This document shows, one piece after another, positions 14,101-27,062 of a DNA stretch of 64,000 bases (position 1 is its first letter; every line of letters starts with the position of its first letter). The stretch lies in the NCBI GenBank assembly GCA_019914945.1, contig CM034109.1, positions 5,952,001 to 6,016,000 on the forward strand, read 5' to 3'. This stretch comes from Typha latifolia. Taxonomy: Eukaryota; Streptophyta; Magnoliopsida; Poales; Typhaceae. Below the pieces are notes generated by a model. It ran no database searches. It saw nothing but the letters and a program-made list of their open reading frames with translations, and was not told the DNA's origin. A program made the position numbers and the translations under genes.

Positions 14101-14502
14101 TCTATAAATTAAACCATAATCCTCTCTCTCCTCAACCCCCTCCCCCAGCCTTCTTCTCTTTCACCGTTTTCTTTCTTTTCTCACCGTCGGAGTCGTCGCT
14201 GTGGGATCGGATCGCCGGAGCATCGCCGGAGGAAATTGGGACCACCACACTCCTCCTCACTGAGCCCTATCTCATCCCTCTAGTTTAATTTAAATTTAAA
14301 GGGGTAAATCGAAAATACCTAAAATTGGGGTTCTCGGCTTCTTCGGCAAATCAGGCCGGCCGGCGGCTTCGGGTCGCAACGGCATCGTCACCGAAGGCTT
14401 CGTGCTCCAAGCCCGGTGTCGGCGATATCTTCTAGGGAGCCCTCGTGGCTCCAATCGACGTCGGCCTCAGCGTCGGCCGTCAGTGGGTGGGTTCTCCTCC
14501 AC

Positions 14503-14564
<62 letters not shown>

Positions 14565-17500
14565 CCGGTCGTGACCCGCCGCCGGCGACCACTCTCTCTA
14601 GCTTTCTCCCTTTCTCGTGTCGGACGCGAGAAGAGAGAAGGGATGGGTTGGGCTCGGGTTTGACCCGAGCCAACCCCCTTTTCTTTTAAATTCGGATTGG
14701 GTTCGGGTTCGGGTTTGGATTTCGGATCCACAGACCCGACCCGAACCAATTAAATTGGATGGGCTGTGGGCTAAACCGCAGCCTAATCCATTTTCTTGGC
14801 TGGGCCTTGGCCCAACCCGATTTGTTTCTTTTGGCTGGGCTTTGGCCCAGCCCGATTAGCCTTAGTTTTGGAATGGGCCGGGCCAGCAGTAACCCAGCCC
14901 AATCCAATGGGTGGGTTAAACCCATTTTAGTTTTCCTTTTAGTTTTATTTTTTTTTAATTTTAGAAATATTGATATTATTCAAATTAAAAATTTGAATAT
15001 TATTTATTATTTAAGGTGGTGATTTCTAGTACGTGAGCTAGAGATTTGAGATTTCAGTTGTCTTGCCTAGACTCAGGTGAGTGGGTTCACTCACATGTTT
15101 ATTTTATTGTATTTCGTATTTTTATCAGACCATGTAAATTTTCTGTGTGCAAATTATTTATTTCACCCTTATGTGTAAAAATTAAATTGCTGCAAATTTT
15201 GTGTGCAAATCTATTTATTTCATCCGTACGTGCAAAAATTTAATTGTTTTATTTTCTGTGTGCATTTAATTATTATATTCAGTGCATCACCATACTTCGT
15301 GCAAATATTAAAATTTGTGAAAAGAAAAATGAGACTAGTATTGATACAACTTAGAGAACAGTCCCGGTATAAATCGTTTGCAATTTTCCGTGGTGACTCA
15401 AGTCTATTTGGAAGTCCAGGGGAAAGTCCTAAATTAGATCACTGCGGTGACTTTCTTAGGTGACTCTGGCGGGGTTAGGGAACAGTCCTAGGATGAATGA
15501 GAAAAATTCCTAGTGACTCTAACTTCTCTCAACGGTTAGAGGAAAAGACAGAGTGTGTTAATCACAGGATGATACCCTCTGATGACCCTAACCGGATCAG
15601 CTATGGAGAAAAGTTCCGAGCGTCATCTCGAGGTGACTTCTAGTTGATGTGGATCCACAGGGATTAGACCCATTGAGACATATGACAGTATAAAGATCAA
15701 AAGATGTTAATATGTTGAAAACGTGCAAGGTTATAAGTTGTAACATCTCTCTCTATTGTTATCATTGTTATTATTTAAATAGCATGCCTATTGCATATTG
15801 TGATGGATATTGTTGCTTTAGTTTAATTTATTCAGTATTAATATGAATTAAAATTTATTTGGTTAGTGAGTGGATTCCACTCACTGAGCTATAGTTGTTG
15901 GCTCATGGGTTCTATTATTTTTTTATTTATTTCAGGTAATAGTCAGCGGGGCGACTGAGCGAGATGTACCCGGACTCCACCTCCACTTAGGATTCACCTA
16001 TTTACCTTTCCGCTCTTTTGATTTTATGTTTTAGATTAGACATTTTATTTACTTAGTTTAGAGGCTCAAAAACATTAACATTATTTTATATTTTTATTGC
16101 AATTAGTTATAAAATTTAATAAAGCACATTCTCATTTAATTTATTATTTTTGCCATCGTACACTTTAGAGAGTATTAATAAGGCTTCGTGCATCTCAAGC
16201 ATATTGAGATGCATGGCCAGTCATGATTCCTATTTTGGGTCGTGACAATGTTGGTATCAGAGCCTAAAAATTGTGTTATCCTAAATCACCCTTAGAGTTG
16301 TGTGTGGAGGTCCGGTGGCATCAGCTCAGGTTCGTGATGAAATATTTATTATATTCAGTAAAATTATTCTTATTTTATTTATAAATCTTGAAGAGGCAAT
16401 ATGTATACGCGTCGTCGTCGACAAGGAGTTGCGGCCCAGAGTTTATCTCCTGACAGGAGTAGGGAGCAAGAGCCGGCTCCTGCTCAAGCGCCAGCTTTTG
16501 CATCTACTGCTATTCCTGGTTCGGGATCGGAAACTGCTCCTACACCTGCCCAGATCCCCACTCTCCCCCCGGTTCACGCTACTCATACAGTGGTGTCAGT
16601 GCTTTAGACCCTTCTTCAGACCGTTGGAGGACAGCCATCGCAAACTCCGGCTACATCAGAGTCAAGGCCCCTTAGTCTAGATAGGGGTACAGTGTTTGGA
16701 AAGTTTTTGAAGGCATCTCCACCTACCTTTAGAGGGACCACTGATCTGATTGAAGCAGAGGCATGGCTGCTGCGAATCGAGAAGATATTACGAGTATTGG
16801 ATTGTTCAGAGGATCAAAAGGTTGCTTTGACGACCTATATGTTTGAGGATCGGGCAGAGCATTGGTGGCAGATGATTGAGCGCCAGTACGTTGGACAAGA
16901 GAAGGAGCTAACTTAGGGAAACTTTAAAAGGATTTTCTTCGAGAAATACTATCCTCGGGCATTAGAGAAAAAGAAGCATGATGAGTTCTTTGAGCTGAGA
17001 TAGAGAGGCATGTTAGTGGTGGATTTTGAGGCGAGGTTCACCGAGCTGTTGCGATTTGTTCCACATATAGCGGCGAGCAAGGAAGAGAAAGTTAGCTTCT
17101 TCGAGGGTAAGTTGCAGCCAGCCATCAGAGATAGAATATCACTATTCCAGTGTCAGACGCTTCCAGAAATGGTGTCTAAGGCACTCCTCGCCGAGAGAAA
17201 CATTGGGGAGCTTCGCCAAGAACGAGAACAGCAGCATCCACAGAAGAAGCCGAGGAGGTACCAGGAGCAAAACAGAGGTGGTCAATTGTCTGGACAGCCC
17301 TTGAGGGTCGGGAGTGGACCAAACCCTTATGGGGGAGGTCCCAAACAGAGTCAGCCTAAAAATTGTACGAGGTGTGGACACTCACATTCGTCTAGTGTTG
17401 GGTGTAATGGAGTACCACGAAGCTGCTACAACTGTGGGAGACCCGGCCACTTAGCGAGAGATTGCAGAGCACCACGTGGGGGATGGCGTCCGACTTCTCA

Positions 17501-19899
17501 GCAGAATCAATAGCATCGACCGTCCCAGTCTAGCACAGTGAACAATAGGCCTCCAGCAAGTAGCGAAAATCCAGGAGCGAGACCAGAAAATAAAGAAAGA
17601 ATTTATACCTTGACCCAGGAAGAGGCTGAGCACTCACCATCCGTGGTGCAAGGTACTTTATCTATTTCTTCCATACTAGCTAAAGTCTTTTTTGACTCTG
17701 GAGCCTCTCATTCTTTTGGTTCACCTGATTTTCTCTCCTTATTACCTATTGCACCTGAGTTTATGGAATCATATTTAGCAGTAACTACACCCATAGGGAG
17801 GACCATACTTTTAAATCTTATCTACAGATCTTGTTTAGTAGAGATAGACAGTCAGAAACTTCCAGTAGATCTTATTTGTCTAGACATGCATGATTTTGAT
17901 GTTATACTGGGTATGGATTGACTATCTGCACATCATGCTATAGTGGATTGTAGAATGAAAAGGGTTACATTTTCTATCCCGGAGAAGCTAGAATTTTTCT
18001 TCCAGGGTGAGCGAAAGATTCCTACGACCAGTATTATCTCAGCACTTCAAGCAAATCGATTAATGAAGAAAGGATGCCCAGGCTTTTTATCATCAGTAGT
18101 GGGCGTGGAGCGTGCAGAGTAGGAGATTCATGAACTTCAAGTGGTAAATAAATTTCCAGATGTTTTTCCTGAAGATCTACCTGGTCTTCCACCTGATAGA
18201 GAGATAGACTTCACCATAGATCTGCTCCCTGGCACTAAACCAATATCAAAGGCACCCTACAGGATGGCACCAGCAGAACTTAGAGAGTTGCAGACCCAAC
18301 TTCAAGAGTTGCTGGATTTGGGTTTTATTCGTCCGAGTGTATCACCTTGGGGAGCACCAGTTTTGTTTGTAAAGAAGAAAGATGGATCGATGCGTCTCTG
18401 CATTGATTATCGGGAGTTAAATAAAATCACTGTGAAGAATAGGTATCCACTACCCCGGATTGATGATCTTTTTGATCAATTGCAAGGCTCTCAGGTATTC
18501 TCAAAAATCGATTTGAGGTCTAGTTATCACCAATTGAAGATAAGGAATGAAGATATTGCAAAGACAGCATTTAGGACTCGCTATGGCCATTATGAGTTCT
18601 TAGTGATGCCTTTTGGTCTTACAAATGCACCTGCAGCTTTTATGGACTTAATGAATCGGATCTTCAAAACCTTCTTGGACCAGTTTGTTGTGATATTCAT
18701 TGATGATATATTGATCTATTCTAAGAGCAAAGAAAAGCATGAGGAACATCTGAGAACAATACTTCAAACTCTTCGTGAGGAAAAGCTTTTGCCAAATTTA
18801 AGAAGTGTGAGTTTTGATTGGATGAGGTGGCGTTCTTAGGACATATAATCAGCAAGGATGGAATCAAGGTGGATCAAAAGAAGATCGAGGTTGTTAGCAA
18901 ATGGCAGAGGCCTACTTCAGTATCTGAAGTACGCAATTTTCTTGGATTGGCAGGCTACTATAGAAGGTTTGTGGAGGGATTTTCACGGATTGCCTTGCCA
19001 CTTACTCACCTCACCAAAAAGGGGGTGAAATTTGAGTGGTCAGATAATTGTGAAAATAGCTTCCAAGTACTCAAGCAGAGATTGATTTCAGCTCCTATCC
19101 TTTCACTTCCGACAGAGGGCGGTAACTTTGTAATTTACAGTGATGCATCCCGACAGGGTCTCAGTTGTGTTTTGATGCAGCATGGAAAGGTGATAGCTTA
19201 TGCATCTAGACAACTTAAGATTCATGAGAAGAACTATCCTACTCATGATCTTGAGTTGGCTGCAGTGGTTTTTGCACTAAAGATTTGGCGTCACTATCTT
19301 TATGGAGAATCTTGTGAAATTTTCACTAATCACAAGAGCCTCAAGTATATTTTCACTCAGAAAGAACTTAATTTAAGGCAGCGCAGGTGGCTAGAATTAA
19401 TCAAGGATTATGATGTTAGTATCAATTACCATCCCGAGAAGGCAAATGTGGTAGCCGATGCTTTGAGCAGGAAATCATCAGAGGGCCACTTATCAGCACT
19501 TACTTGTCAGCAGTGTATTATTGAAGAATTCAGACGCTTGAAGATTGAAGTAACATCAAATCCAGAGAGAGTAGCTATTTGTAGCCGGCTAGTGGTCAAA
19601 CCTACACTTTTAGATCGCATCCAGGCTGCTCAATTAGAGGATCCCAACCTTAAGAAGATCTTGGAAGGATTAGAAAAAGGAGAAACTCCTGGCTATTCGA
19701 GATCAGATGAAGGACTAGTCAAGTACCAGAATCGAGTCTGCGTCCCAGCTAGTGAGGAGTTAAAGAATGAAATTATGTCAGAGGCTCACAGTTCAGGATT
19801 CAGTATCCACCCAGGCAGCACAAAAATGTATAGAAATCCACCCAACCACTTAATAGGAGAAGGCCAGACTCAGGTTGCCCGAGTCTGTCTTCTCCAAGC

Positions 19900-19940
<41 letters not shown>

Positions 19941-22900
19941 AAAGGAAAAGATAGAGAGGAAGAGAGAGAGAGGAAGACGTCGGCAGCCACCGTGGCAACG
20001 GTTCGCCGGCCGCACCCTCAGCTCACTAACACCCACACAGTGCCGTTGTCCTCGTGAGATGGAGGAGAACCCGCGAACGGTGATCGATCCCATGGCCGAC
20101 GGCGACCGGAGCCACGAGGGCTCCAATGGTGAACGCCCACGGCACGAGGCCAACGGCAAGATGCTTCCAGATGGAGCGGTAGCGACCTGAAGCCGCCGGC
20201 CGGCCTAATTTGCCGACGAAGCCAAAGAACCCCCAAATTAGGTATTTTTAATTTACTTAATTAAATTGAAATTAAACTTGAGGGGTGGGAGAGGGCTTAC
20301 TAAGGAGGGGTGTGATGGTCACAATTTTTTTCGGCGATGCTCCGACGGGCCAAACCCACGTCGCGATTCCGACGATAAGGAAGAAGGAAACGAAGGAGAA
20401 GAAGAAAAGGGAAAAGGAGGCTGGGAGGGGGGGTTGAGGAGAGAGAGAATTAGGGTTTTTATTTATAGGGCAAAGATCCAAATCTGAAACAGATTTGGAT
20501 TCGGCCGATCTCCTGCACCTCGTCGCATGCCGGAGAGGGAGAGGGGAGAGGCTACACGTGCACTCTCCTCTCTCAACCCCTAATTATTTTTTTTGTTTTG
20601 TTTTGTTTTTTTTCTAGTTCTTACATATATCATGTTAATCTATTAGCTCTACCAGGGCAAAGTCTCCAACTACTGTAAGGGCTGTGATCCCTTTTCTGAC
20701 TACTTCACCATTAGTCATTTCTTAGCCTTCTTATCCATGCATGCATAAAATTGCTTGCCTACATATCACACCTAACATCTACAATTTAATCAATCGCACA
20801 TTCAGAATTTAGAAGTGAAAGAATCAGGTGCTTATAATCATATTTAATTGCTGTCTTAATGTAAATGTATTTCTAAGGAATGGCAACTTGAAAAGGCCAT
20901 GGATGATGTTTCATATAGAAGTGTTTCCCGAACATCATTTCAGTATATCGTAATTTTGTGAAATCTGTACTCCCTAGGTCTTCCCAATTCTCTATATTTC
21001 TTCTTTTTTAAAATTTCTTTGTTAGAACCCATATCTCAAAGCTAAAATGGCCAAAATTGATGAAACTGTTTGAATAGACTCCTCAAGAAATTGAGACCAA
21101 ATTTTTGGCATCTCAAAGAAGATCGATAAACCTGTAAAAGGAGCATAAATGGTGCACCACAAATGCAGTAGCATCTTACTGGTCCTTCGTACACGAACAT
21201 TTCTTGATGCTCAATGCAGATCCAGGAACAATAACAATAGCAATTACAGATGGAAGAGAGCAGTATGGTGTCTAAGAAATCTGACTCTTAAGTATGAAAT
21301 TTTTTAGCAAACTATCTGACATCATGTTCTTCCATGAACTCTAGGGGAGATACCACAAGTGCCAAAATAGGAATCTAAGGAACACCTACATGACAATTTC
21401 ACCCAATGCTTGTATAAGTTATGATACTTTTGCTTTTGATTTACCATGAGTTATCCCTCCTGACATAGCTGCATTCACTATCAGCCTAGACTTTAAAGAG
21501 AGAGCGCCGAGGCAAAGGATCAATGACAATGTGGTCGTGCACCATGGTTCCACTTATCAAACAAAATAGACTGCAAGAACATCCTCTTAATCCTCGAAAC
21601 ACAACCATCAAAAGGTGAATAAAAGTAAAAATATTTGTTTATGAATCTATAATCATCTCAAGTGCATGTTCCATTCTGTGGGATCACCACCTAGATTAGC
21701 TGTCTCCCGCCAAACATAAACTCCAACACATCAGTATCCCTTTCTGAACTCCAGCTTAGTACTTTACAGGCTCCTCCAATCCTGCAATAGAGTACTAACT
21801 TTAATTGTTTGGTGTTCTATAAGTTACAAACTTTCTCCCTTCATCTATCCTTTTCTTATCAACTAGGCTTAAATTAGAGCTTGGGAATAGATGAACGCAT
21901 CCGAATGTAATCACTAATATGTTTTGAACAACTCTAAAAGCATTTCTTGTCAACCTTAAAGTTTAGTTTCAAAATGTTGTGAAATCTACACTCACTAGGC
22001 TGACAATGAAGTTATTGAAACTTTACCTGTCGATTTTCAATATTTCACCAAATTACTTGTTTAAACGGACTTCTAAGTTATACCAGAGGGGTAGACTAAC
22101 GATGGTCATGTCGACCGTCACATGGCATGAGGGGTGTCACACGGCACCCCTCCTAGCAGCGATCTGTTCGCTGTCGAGCTTCCATCGCTGCCAACCCTGC
22201 CATCGTCACCACCCATCGTCTGGAGAGCTCGGTTGATGAAGACGTCGTCGTGTCCCAGGCGGGGATGCCCTAGCCCCATCTTTCATCTCCAGCAGTGAAC
22301 GACGACAGCGAGCGCGACAACGAGATCGAAGAGTGAAGCGTCGCTAGCCTCCCTCATCTTTTTCTCTCCCTCTCTTGCAACACGGCCGACAAGTACCGCA
22401 GCACGTGGTGTGCCGTGCCATGCCGGCCGGTAGTCGACAAGGGTTGTGCCATGGCACAGCCATCCATAGGGTGGACATTGTCTAATCAAGTTAAGTATTC
22501 AGACTTGTAATCAAGTTTTGACTGTGTCTCAAATGCACATAATCCACTAACGTTAATATGTAAAAACCTTAGATCCCTTCAAAATAGAGTTCGAACAGAT
22601 TTTCAATAGATTATCTTAAAGTTCTAGAAATGCTCCTATAGTGTGGTTCCATAACTTCTGCAAAAGTGCCTATGCAAGTTCACCTCATCAAACTTCATCC
22701 AACTACATTTGGCACCAAATATTTCTCAAAGCAATCAAAGTCACTAGATCATACGGGCCAATGTGGCAATCACCAAGCCTTTGACGATTGAATATGAAAT
22801 GAATAGTTACAGTTAGCATATTTTCCCTTCTTATACACAGTAACTGAAAGTTCATGGAACAATCAACATAAGACTAGTTATTTTGTTGATAATCGATTAT

Positions 22901-25900
22901 TTACCATGTAAACTAAGCAGGTGTTTTATAACTTTATTAATATGTTAGTTTTAAACTTTTATTATCACTTCTCATTTTCTTACCTTGATTCCCATTTTTT
23001 TCGCAGCCAACTGCCTTTTGATTAGTCATTCAAATTAATCTTTCATCTGTCTCTTTGGTTCAACTGTATCTTAGCACTGAAGACAAGTCACAGAAATAAA
23101 AATTGTCATCTTTTTCCATGTTGTAAATGGATTATTCCTCGGTTGCATGAGCCATAATTTTATTGGTGAGATCATCTTTTTCTGCAATATTCAAAACTAT
23201 CAGACGCTCCAAACTCTATTTTCTTTCTAACATTATTTCTCAGAGGAAGATATGTATAAAGCAGTTAGATCATCCCCAAAAAGTTCAATCATATTTGAGT
23301 TTGTTCAGTTGTGTAGTTTGAACCTTGTCTTTTAATCTTCTCATTCCATCATCTTGAGATGTTAGATTTAGTGTTTCATTTAATTTGCTGATGGAGATGA
23401 TATTCATGCAAGAAGTTTGGTTTACTTTCTAAGAGCAACTTGCTCAAAAACCTCATCCCAAAACAAAATCTAAAAGAAAATAATGACTAATATGTTTCAA
23501 CGAAAGTTTATACCGAGTAAAATAATCCAACTAAATAAAAAGAGCAAAGTTTAAGTAGGAAACAAAGTGCAAAAAAGAAAGATTCTGCAAGCGACACTAT
23601 AATCCACTCCCAGGTTCTCATCAAAAGTTCTATATCTTCCAAAAATCAGTCCACCAACTTAACTAGCTAAACAAACATCCAACTAACATAACTCGTGAAA
23701 AGTGAAAACATCATTTGAAAGATATCAGGAAATCCAAAAATTGTTCCTATATTGATATAGTAGAACTGTAAAATTACAGTCTCGTACGTAGCATAGTTTG
23801 TTAAAATGCTAAATATAGATACTTTAACAAATAAAAGGATAATGAAACATGCTAATGAAGTACTAAAAAAATTTTGGTTACTTCAATAAATAATGATGAG
23901 TGATGTATATATATTGACCATTGGCGCATCCCCACCCAACCTGCAAAACCCAGCTGACCTGTTCCACCCTAACCCATACTAACAATACAGTAGGTAAAAA
24001 TTTATATGAGAAGGGGAACCACCAGCAATAGATATACATCCATGAGATTTCATGAGGATGTCATGTTTAATCCAATTCACTAACATTTACATTAAATCAT
24101 TACAAATATTCAACTTAATTTAAGCAGGCATTTACATTTTGAGTCAGCTAAAAGGAATTGATAATAATCATAGTACTGTCTAGTAACATTGAGCAAATTT
24201 AATTGTCCCTCATTTTGAAGATTTTAATTTGGCCCAACTTGATATATCATCTAGCAATGCATACAGTAAATCAACTTTAGGACAAGTTGTTTTGAGCATA
24301 TATCTAATTATATTACGACCTTTGTCAACAATTATTTGCAGCGTATATACGCAGTTTGCTGGAAAAAGATCTCTATTTCTGAGGTCATGGAATTATTTGA
24401 TTTTTATTGACGAAAAAAAAGGAAGTATTTTTCCTGCAGTTCAACATAATGAGATATAAGTTCAGTCATGCTGTAGGATTTCTTGGAGATTCACTTACAA
24501 GCCAGGACTTAGCAGTGGAAGATAACGAGAAACTGAAGTTGATCGACTTTGGCAGAGGATAGTCATCAAAATCCAAAACTTCAGTCTTTACAACTCCAAA
24601 AGTTTTCGCATCCAAAGTGGGACTGGATTTCTTCTCATCTTCTTCTCGGTAGACATTAGGCACTATTCCTATCACAATAAGAAGCATCCTTATAATAAAA
24701 TTTACAGAAGGAACAGAGCATATAAATTTGAAACTTCCTTTAGCTTAACATGAAGCTTGACTAAGGCTAGGCTCAAATCACCTGATTCACATGTATCTCC
24801 TTGCTTGATATCTATACCAGCAATATCCTGTTGGGCACTCCTAATGCTTCCAACTGAGGGAGTATCTTCCTTCGAACGGAGTTCCAAGATAGTCCCTGAC
24901 AATATAGTTCTCTCCTATTAGGACTTTACTCAATCAAGATAATATATAAACAATATGCAAGAAACTTCAAGATGACTGCAGAATATTACTAACATTAAGA
25001 AGATCAGGTTGGAAGCTCCGCACTGATTGCCTAAGAAGAGATGAGAAATCACCTTTTTCATCTTTACAGCAATCTAAGATTTGTTTAATGCATGGTTCTT
25101 CAGCTATTTTTTCACATCGTAAAGATGTTTGATCAGGAATTGTTGCACTTCTGTTAAAGAATGCATTTTCAGCCTTTTTATCTGAGCAACAACCTGCAGG
25201 GGACATTTTGCTTGCTTCAGGTTCATCTACTACATTCTCATTAACAATATCATGTGTCCCTTTCTCCGGGACAAACAACATGTGAGACATCTTCTCTGGT
25301 TCAATCAAATTTTGCCTTTCATCTAGAATGTCTGAAGCATTTATTTTACCATCAAGCATCTCAATATCATGGTTTTTAAAATTAGCCTTTTTGCGTTTAG
25401 CCTGCATTTGCATCAGATTTGTGTCAGACCTTTTTGGTACTTCATGGTGGCCTATTACAGGCAGATCACCCTTCTCAAGAGGGCATGTGAAGATGGCCAA
25501 ATCAGATTTAGGCTTATCAATGATCTCAAACTCTGTGCATTCAGCTTCAGTTGCAGTCTGGGGTCTTCCATGACTATTTCCATCCATCATATGTCCATCT
25601 TTATCATCAGGACAGCACTTAGTTATAACTCTCTCTGAATCTAAAAAATCTAGATGTTGGATTGAGATCATTTTGTCCTTGTTCTCTGAATCTTCGTGAA
25701 GTTCATGTTCTTCTGGGAAATCTTGAGGAGAAACTTGCTCACTTTCCTGTTCCATCATGCAATTGTTATCAACCATGTGGAATTTTTCTTCAGAGAACCT
25801 TTCGACAACAGTTTCTAGGGATGCGCAATCACCATCATTATAACCAAGTCTTCTTGGTGTATTTGAATCTTCCTCCATAACTTTAACAACTAACTTAGTT

Positions 25901-27012
25901 TCAACAATTTCAACATCAGGCAAAAAGAAAGGAGGATTGCCTTTCATGTCAGTGCTGTTTTTTCCTGGATCTTCACCTAAAAGGTAGCAAGCACCTTCTA
26001 CGTTTTCAGAACTTTCACTTCCTTTAGGCTGATGCAAGCTTTTGGAAACTAAATCGACTTTTTCCCTTTTCTTCCTACGAATGTCACCTGTGTCTTTCTC
26101 ACCAAAATATACTCGTTCACAGGCACTTATGCCAAATATACGCACAGAAAATAATGAGCTGCTAATCTGTTGAAATATCAGGAGCTCTCCAGTTATGATG
26201 GAATGAGCCAACACAAAATCACACCATCCCTGTTGAAAAGCCAAAGAACCATCTATCATAGAGACCTTAACCTTTGAACAGGTCCCATCTAAATCTTCAA
26301 GATACACATTCTGGTCAACTAAACCATCCAAATTGTGGGCAAATTTAGGTGGTATGAACTGCATAACAATAAAAAGAAGGGTTAATAGGATTGCAAGAAG
26401 ATAAGGAAAGAAAGCAGAGTCATCAAGATATTTGGAGTAGATGGTATATGCAAAGAGAAAAGAAGAAATCATCATAGAGCACTTTTAGTAGTCATTGTAG
26501 CAGGAATGGGCATGAGCGCGCATGGAAAATAAGCAGAAACTGATAAGATTGTTAAATAATCAACTATTTTGATAAAGATATTACAAAAATTATCATTCTT
26601 CAGAAGATAGCACACCCGCATAGGCATTATTAGGCTATCTAACTGTTCCGGAGAATCCTCTGTTCAAGATAGCAGAAGCAGTCCCATGGACTTGAAGACC
26701 AAATATACCATTTTGTACTCTATTCGAGAATAGAGAAATCATATCCATTAAAAAGGCAACTCTAGAGTTCACAAAAATTATAACAACTGTACTTTGAAAC
26801 AAATGGCATTTAGCAAAAGATTTTTCCGTTCTACCATCAAACCAAAAGAAACTAAGAACAAAGAAATAGAGCAGAGAGAAGAAAGGCAATACCATAACAT
26901 CTCTAAAATTGCCAAGCATGATCTTAAAGAAGGAGAGTGAAGTCGAACAAGGAGAACAAGAAATGCCCTCTTTCCCATCAATCTTCAAGCACTTCCGCTT
27001 TCCACCGGTCAT
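11182..27012 (-). CDS. Two-domain B3 (REM-like) transcription factor, 5 exons, 671 aa
   Basis: Minus-strand gene. Exons in gene order: 26893-27012, 24990-26358, 24782-24895, 24499-24668, 11182-11424; GT-AG junctions keep phase and sum to 2016 nt. Exon 1 starts [17 protein letters not shown] and begins the first B3 domain ([14 protein letters not shown]), which exon 2 continues ([20 protein letters not shown], about residues 25-125). A long acidic linker follows, with a basic patch RRKKREK. The C-terminal B3 domain (about 575-671) spans the last junction: exon 4 ends with AKSWL and exon 5 starts [20 protein letters not shown], later [18 protein letters not shown]. Family members bind DNA in the nucleus and act in development; targets are unknown. 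The unusual point is the 13-kb last intron filled with a retrotransposon. The link across it is inferred from phase and domain continuity. A reading that starts at 26475 is rejected because it lies in intron 1. Confidence 0.85.
11425..12585. other. B3 intron 4, downstream part
   Basis: Minus-strand intron sequence between exon 5 of the B3 gene and the gypsy element. Several short open frames exist on both strands (around 11921-12574), but none shows a recognisable domain, and I treat them as chance. The stretch 12230-12420 is more GC-rich than its surroundings and may be an old insertion; no ends were found. Confidence 0.5.
12586..13937 (+). mobile_element. Gypsy LTR A (3'-truncated copy)
   Basis: Starts TGTAAGAACTA at 12586 and aligns by eye along most of its length with LTR B. 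Shared stretches include the leader around GCACGCGATG, the part 13460-13560 (GTGAGTGGGTTCACTCACAT) and the GTCCAGGGGAAAGTCC segment. It ends near GACAGAGTGCG at about 13935, where LTR B continues with a further 690 bp. It is therefore missing its 3' third and abuts the start of LTR B directly. Confidence 0.75.
13938..16247 (+). mobile_element. Gypsy LTR B (full-length, about 2.3 kb)
   Basis: Long LTR with TG at 13938 and CA at 16246-16247, followed after three bases by a primer binding site. It contains a (GA)n microsatellite at 14516-14561 and GGGTTCGGG/GGCCCAACCCG-rich sequence at about 14640-14930. Its start, TGTCGAACCCAGAAAC, matches the LTR starts at 12586 and, inverted, at 20625. The length fits gypsy lineages with long LTRs. 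It lies directly upstream of the gag-pol remains and so acts as the 5' LTR of the internal region. Confidence 0.8.
14516..14561. repeat. (GA)n microsatellite in gypsy LTR B
   Basis: Uninterrupted GA dinucleotide run of about 46 bp inside the LTR. A shorter run sits at the matching place of the inverted LTR fragment (19903-19934), showing that the microsatellite belongs to the LTR. Confidence 0.95.
16251..16263 (+). other. Primer binding site (initiator Met tRNA)
   Basis: TTGGTATCAGAGC lies three bases after the end of LTR B. It is complementary to the 3' end of the plant initiator methionine tRNA, the usual primer for plant gypsy and copia elements. It fixes the LTR end and the plus-strand orientation of the internal region. 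Confidence 0.88.
16401..19830 (+). pseudogene. Ty3/gypsy gag-pol remnant (integrase lost)
   Basis: Decayed retrotransposon polyprotein starting at ATG 16401. A gag region (about 16690-17240) is followed by a CCHC zinc knuckle (17424-17465, [14 protein letters not shown]), an aspartic protease motif DSGASHS near 17690, reverse transcriptase (18141-18800, active site FIDDIL at 18696-18713) and RNase H (about 19120-19480, with a YSDAS motif). The reading stops at the HHCC finger region of integrase near 19800, where inverted LTR sequence begins. Frame 16401-18839 is broken by stops at 16605, 16914, about 17001, 17511, 17919 and 18120; a frameshift lies near 18790 and a further stop follows near 18810. 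Integrase and any chromodomain are missing. The motif wording is like plant Tekay/Del-type chromoviruses, but the lineage call is tentative. It cannot be autonomous. Confidence 0.92.
19831..20625 (-). mobile_element. Inverted LTR fragment of the same gypsy family
   Basis: Read on the minus strand from 20625 it starts TGTAAGAACTAG and continues with AATTAGGGGTTGAGAGAGG, matching the LTR starts at 12586 and 13938. It includes the shared GCATGCGACGAGG segment and ends, past a (GA)n run at 19903-19934, in the stretch that matches LTR A near 13190-13250. Only the first third of the LTR is present. The junction with the plus-strand integrase remains is at about 19825-19860 and cannot be placed to the base. 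Confidence 0.82.
20626..24498. other. B3 intron 4, upstream part
   Basis: Intron sequence between the inverted LTR and B3 exon 4. It is AT-rich apart from a GC-rich island at about 22090-22490 with TGCCGTGCCATGCCGGCC-type motifs near its right end and GTCACACGGCACC near its left. This may be an old non-autonomous transposon. No coding domain is seen in the short open frames on either strand. Confidence 0.5.
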
Positions 27013-27062
27013 CTTTCTTCCTGGATCTTATCCCTCTCTCCTCTTCTCAACAATCCTCTCTA

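Noticed and set aside
14402..14749. Arginine-glutamate and leucine-serine rich frames on both strands
   Set aside because: Translations of the (GA)n microsatellite inside the gypsy LTR. The same holds for the frames around 19800-20160 and 56097-56537.
24967..26475. A 502-residue frame starting with a hydrophobic segment
   Set aside because: Its first 40 codons lie in intron 1 of the B3 gene; the coding exon starts at 26358 after a CAG acceptor and continues exon 1 in phase. The apparent signal-anchor is an artefact.
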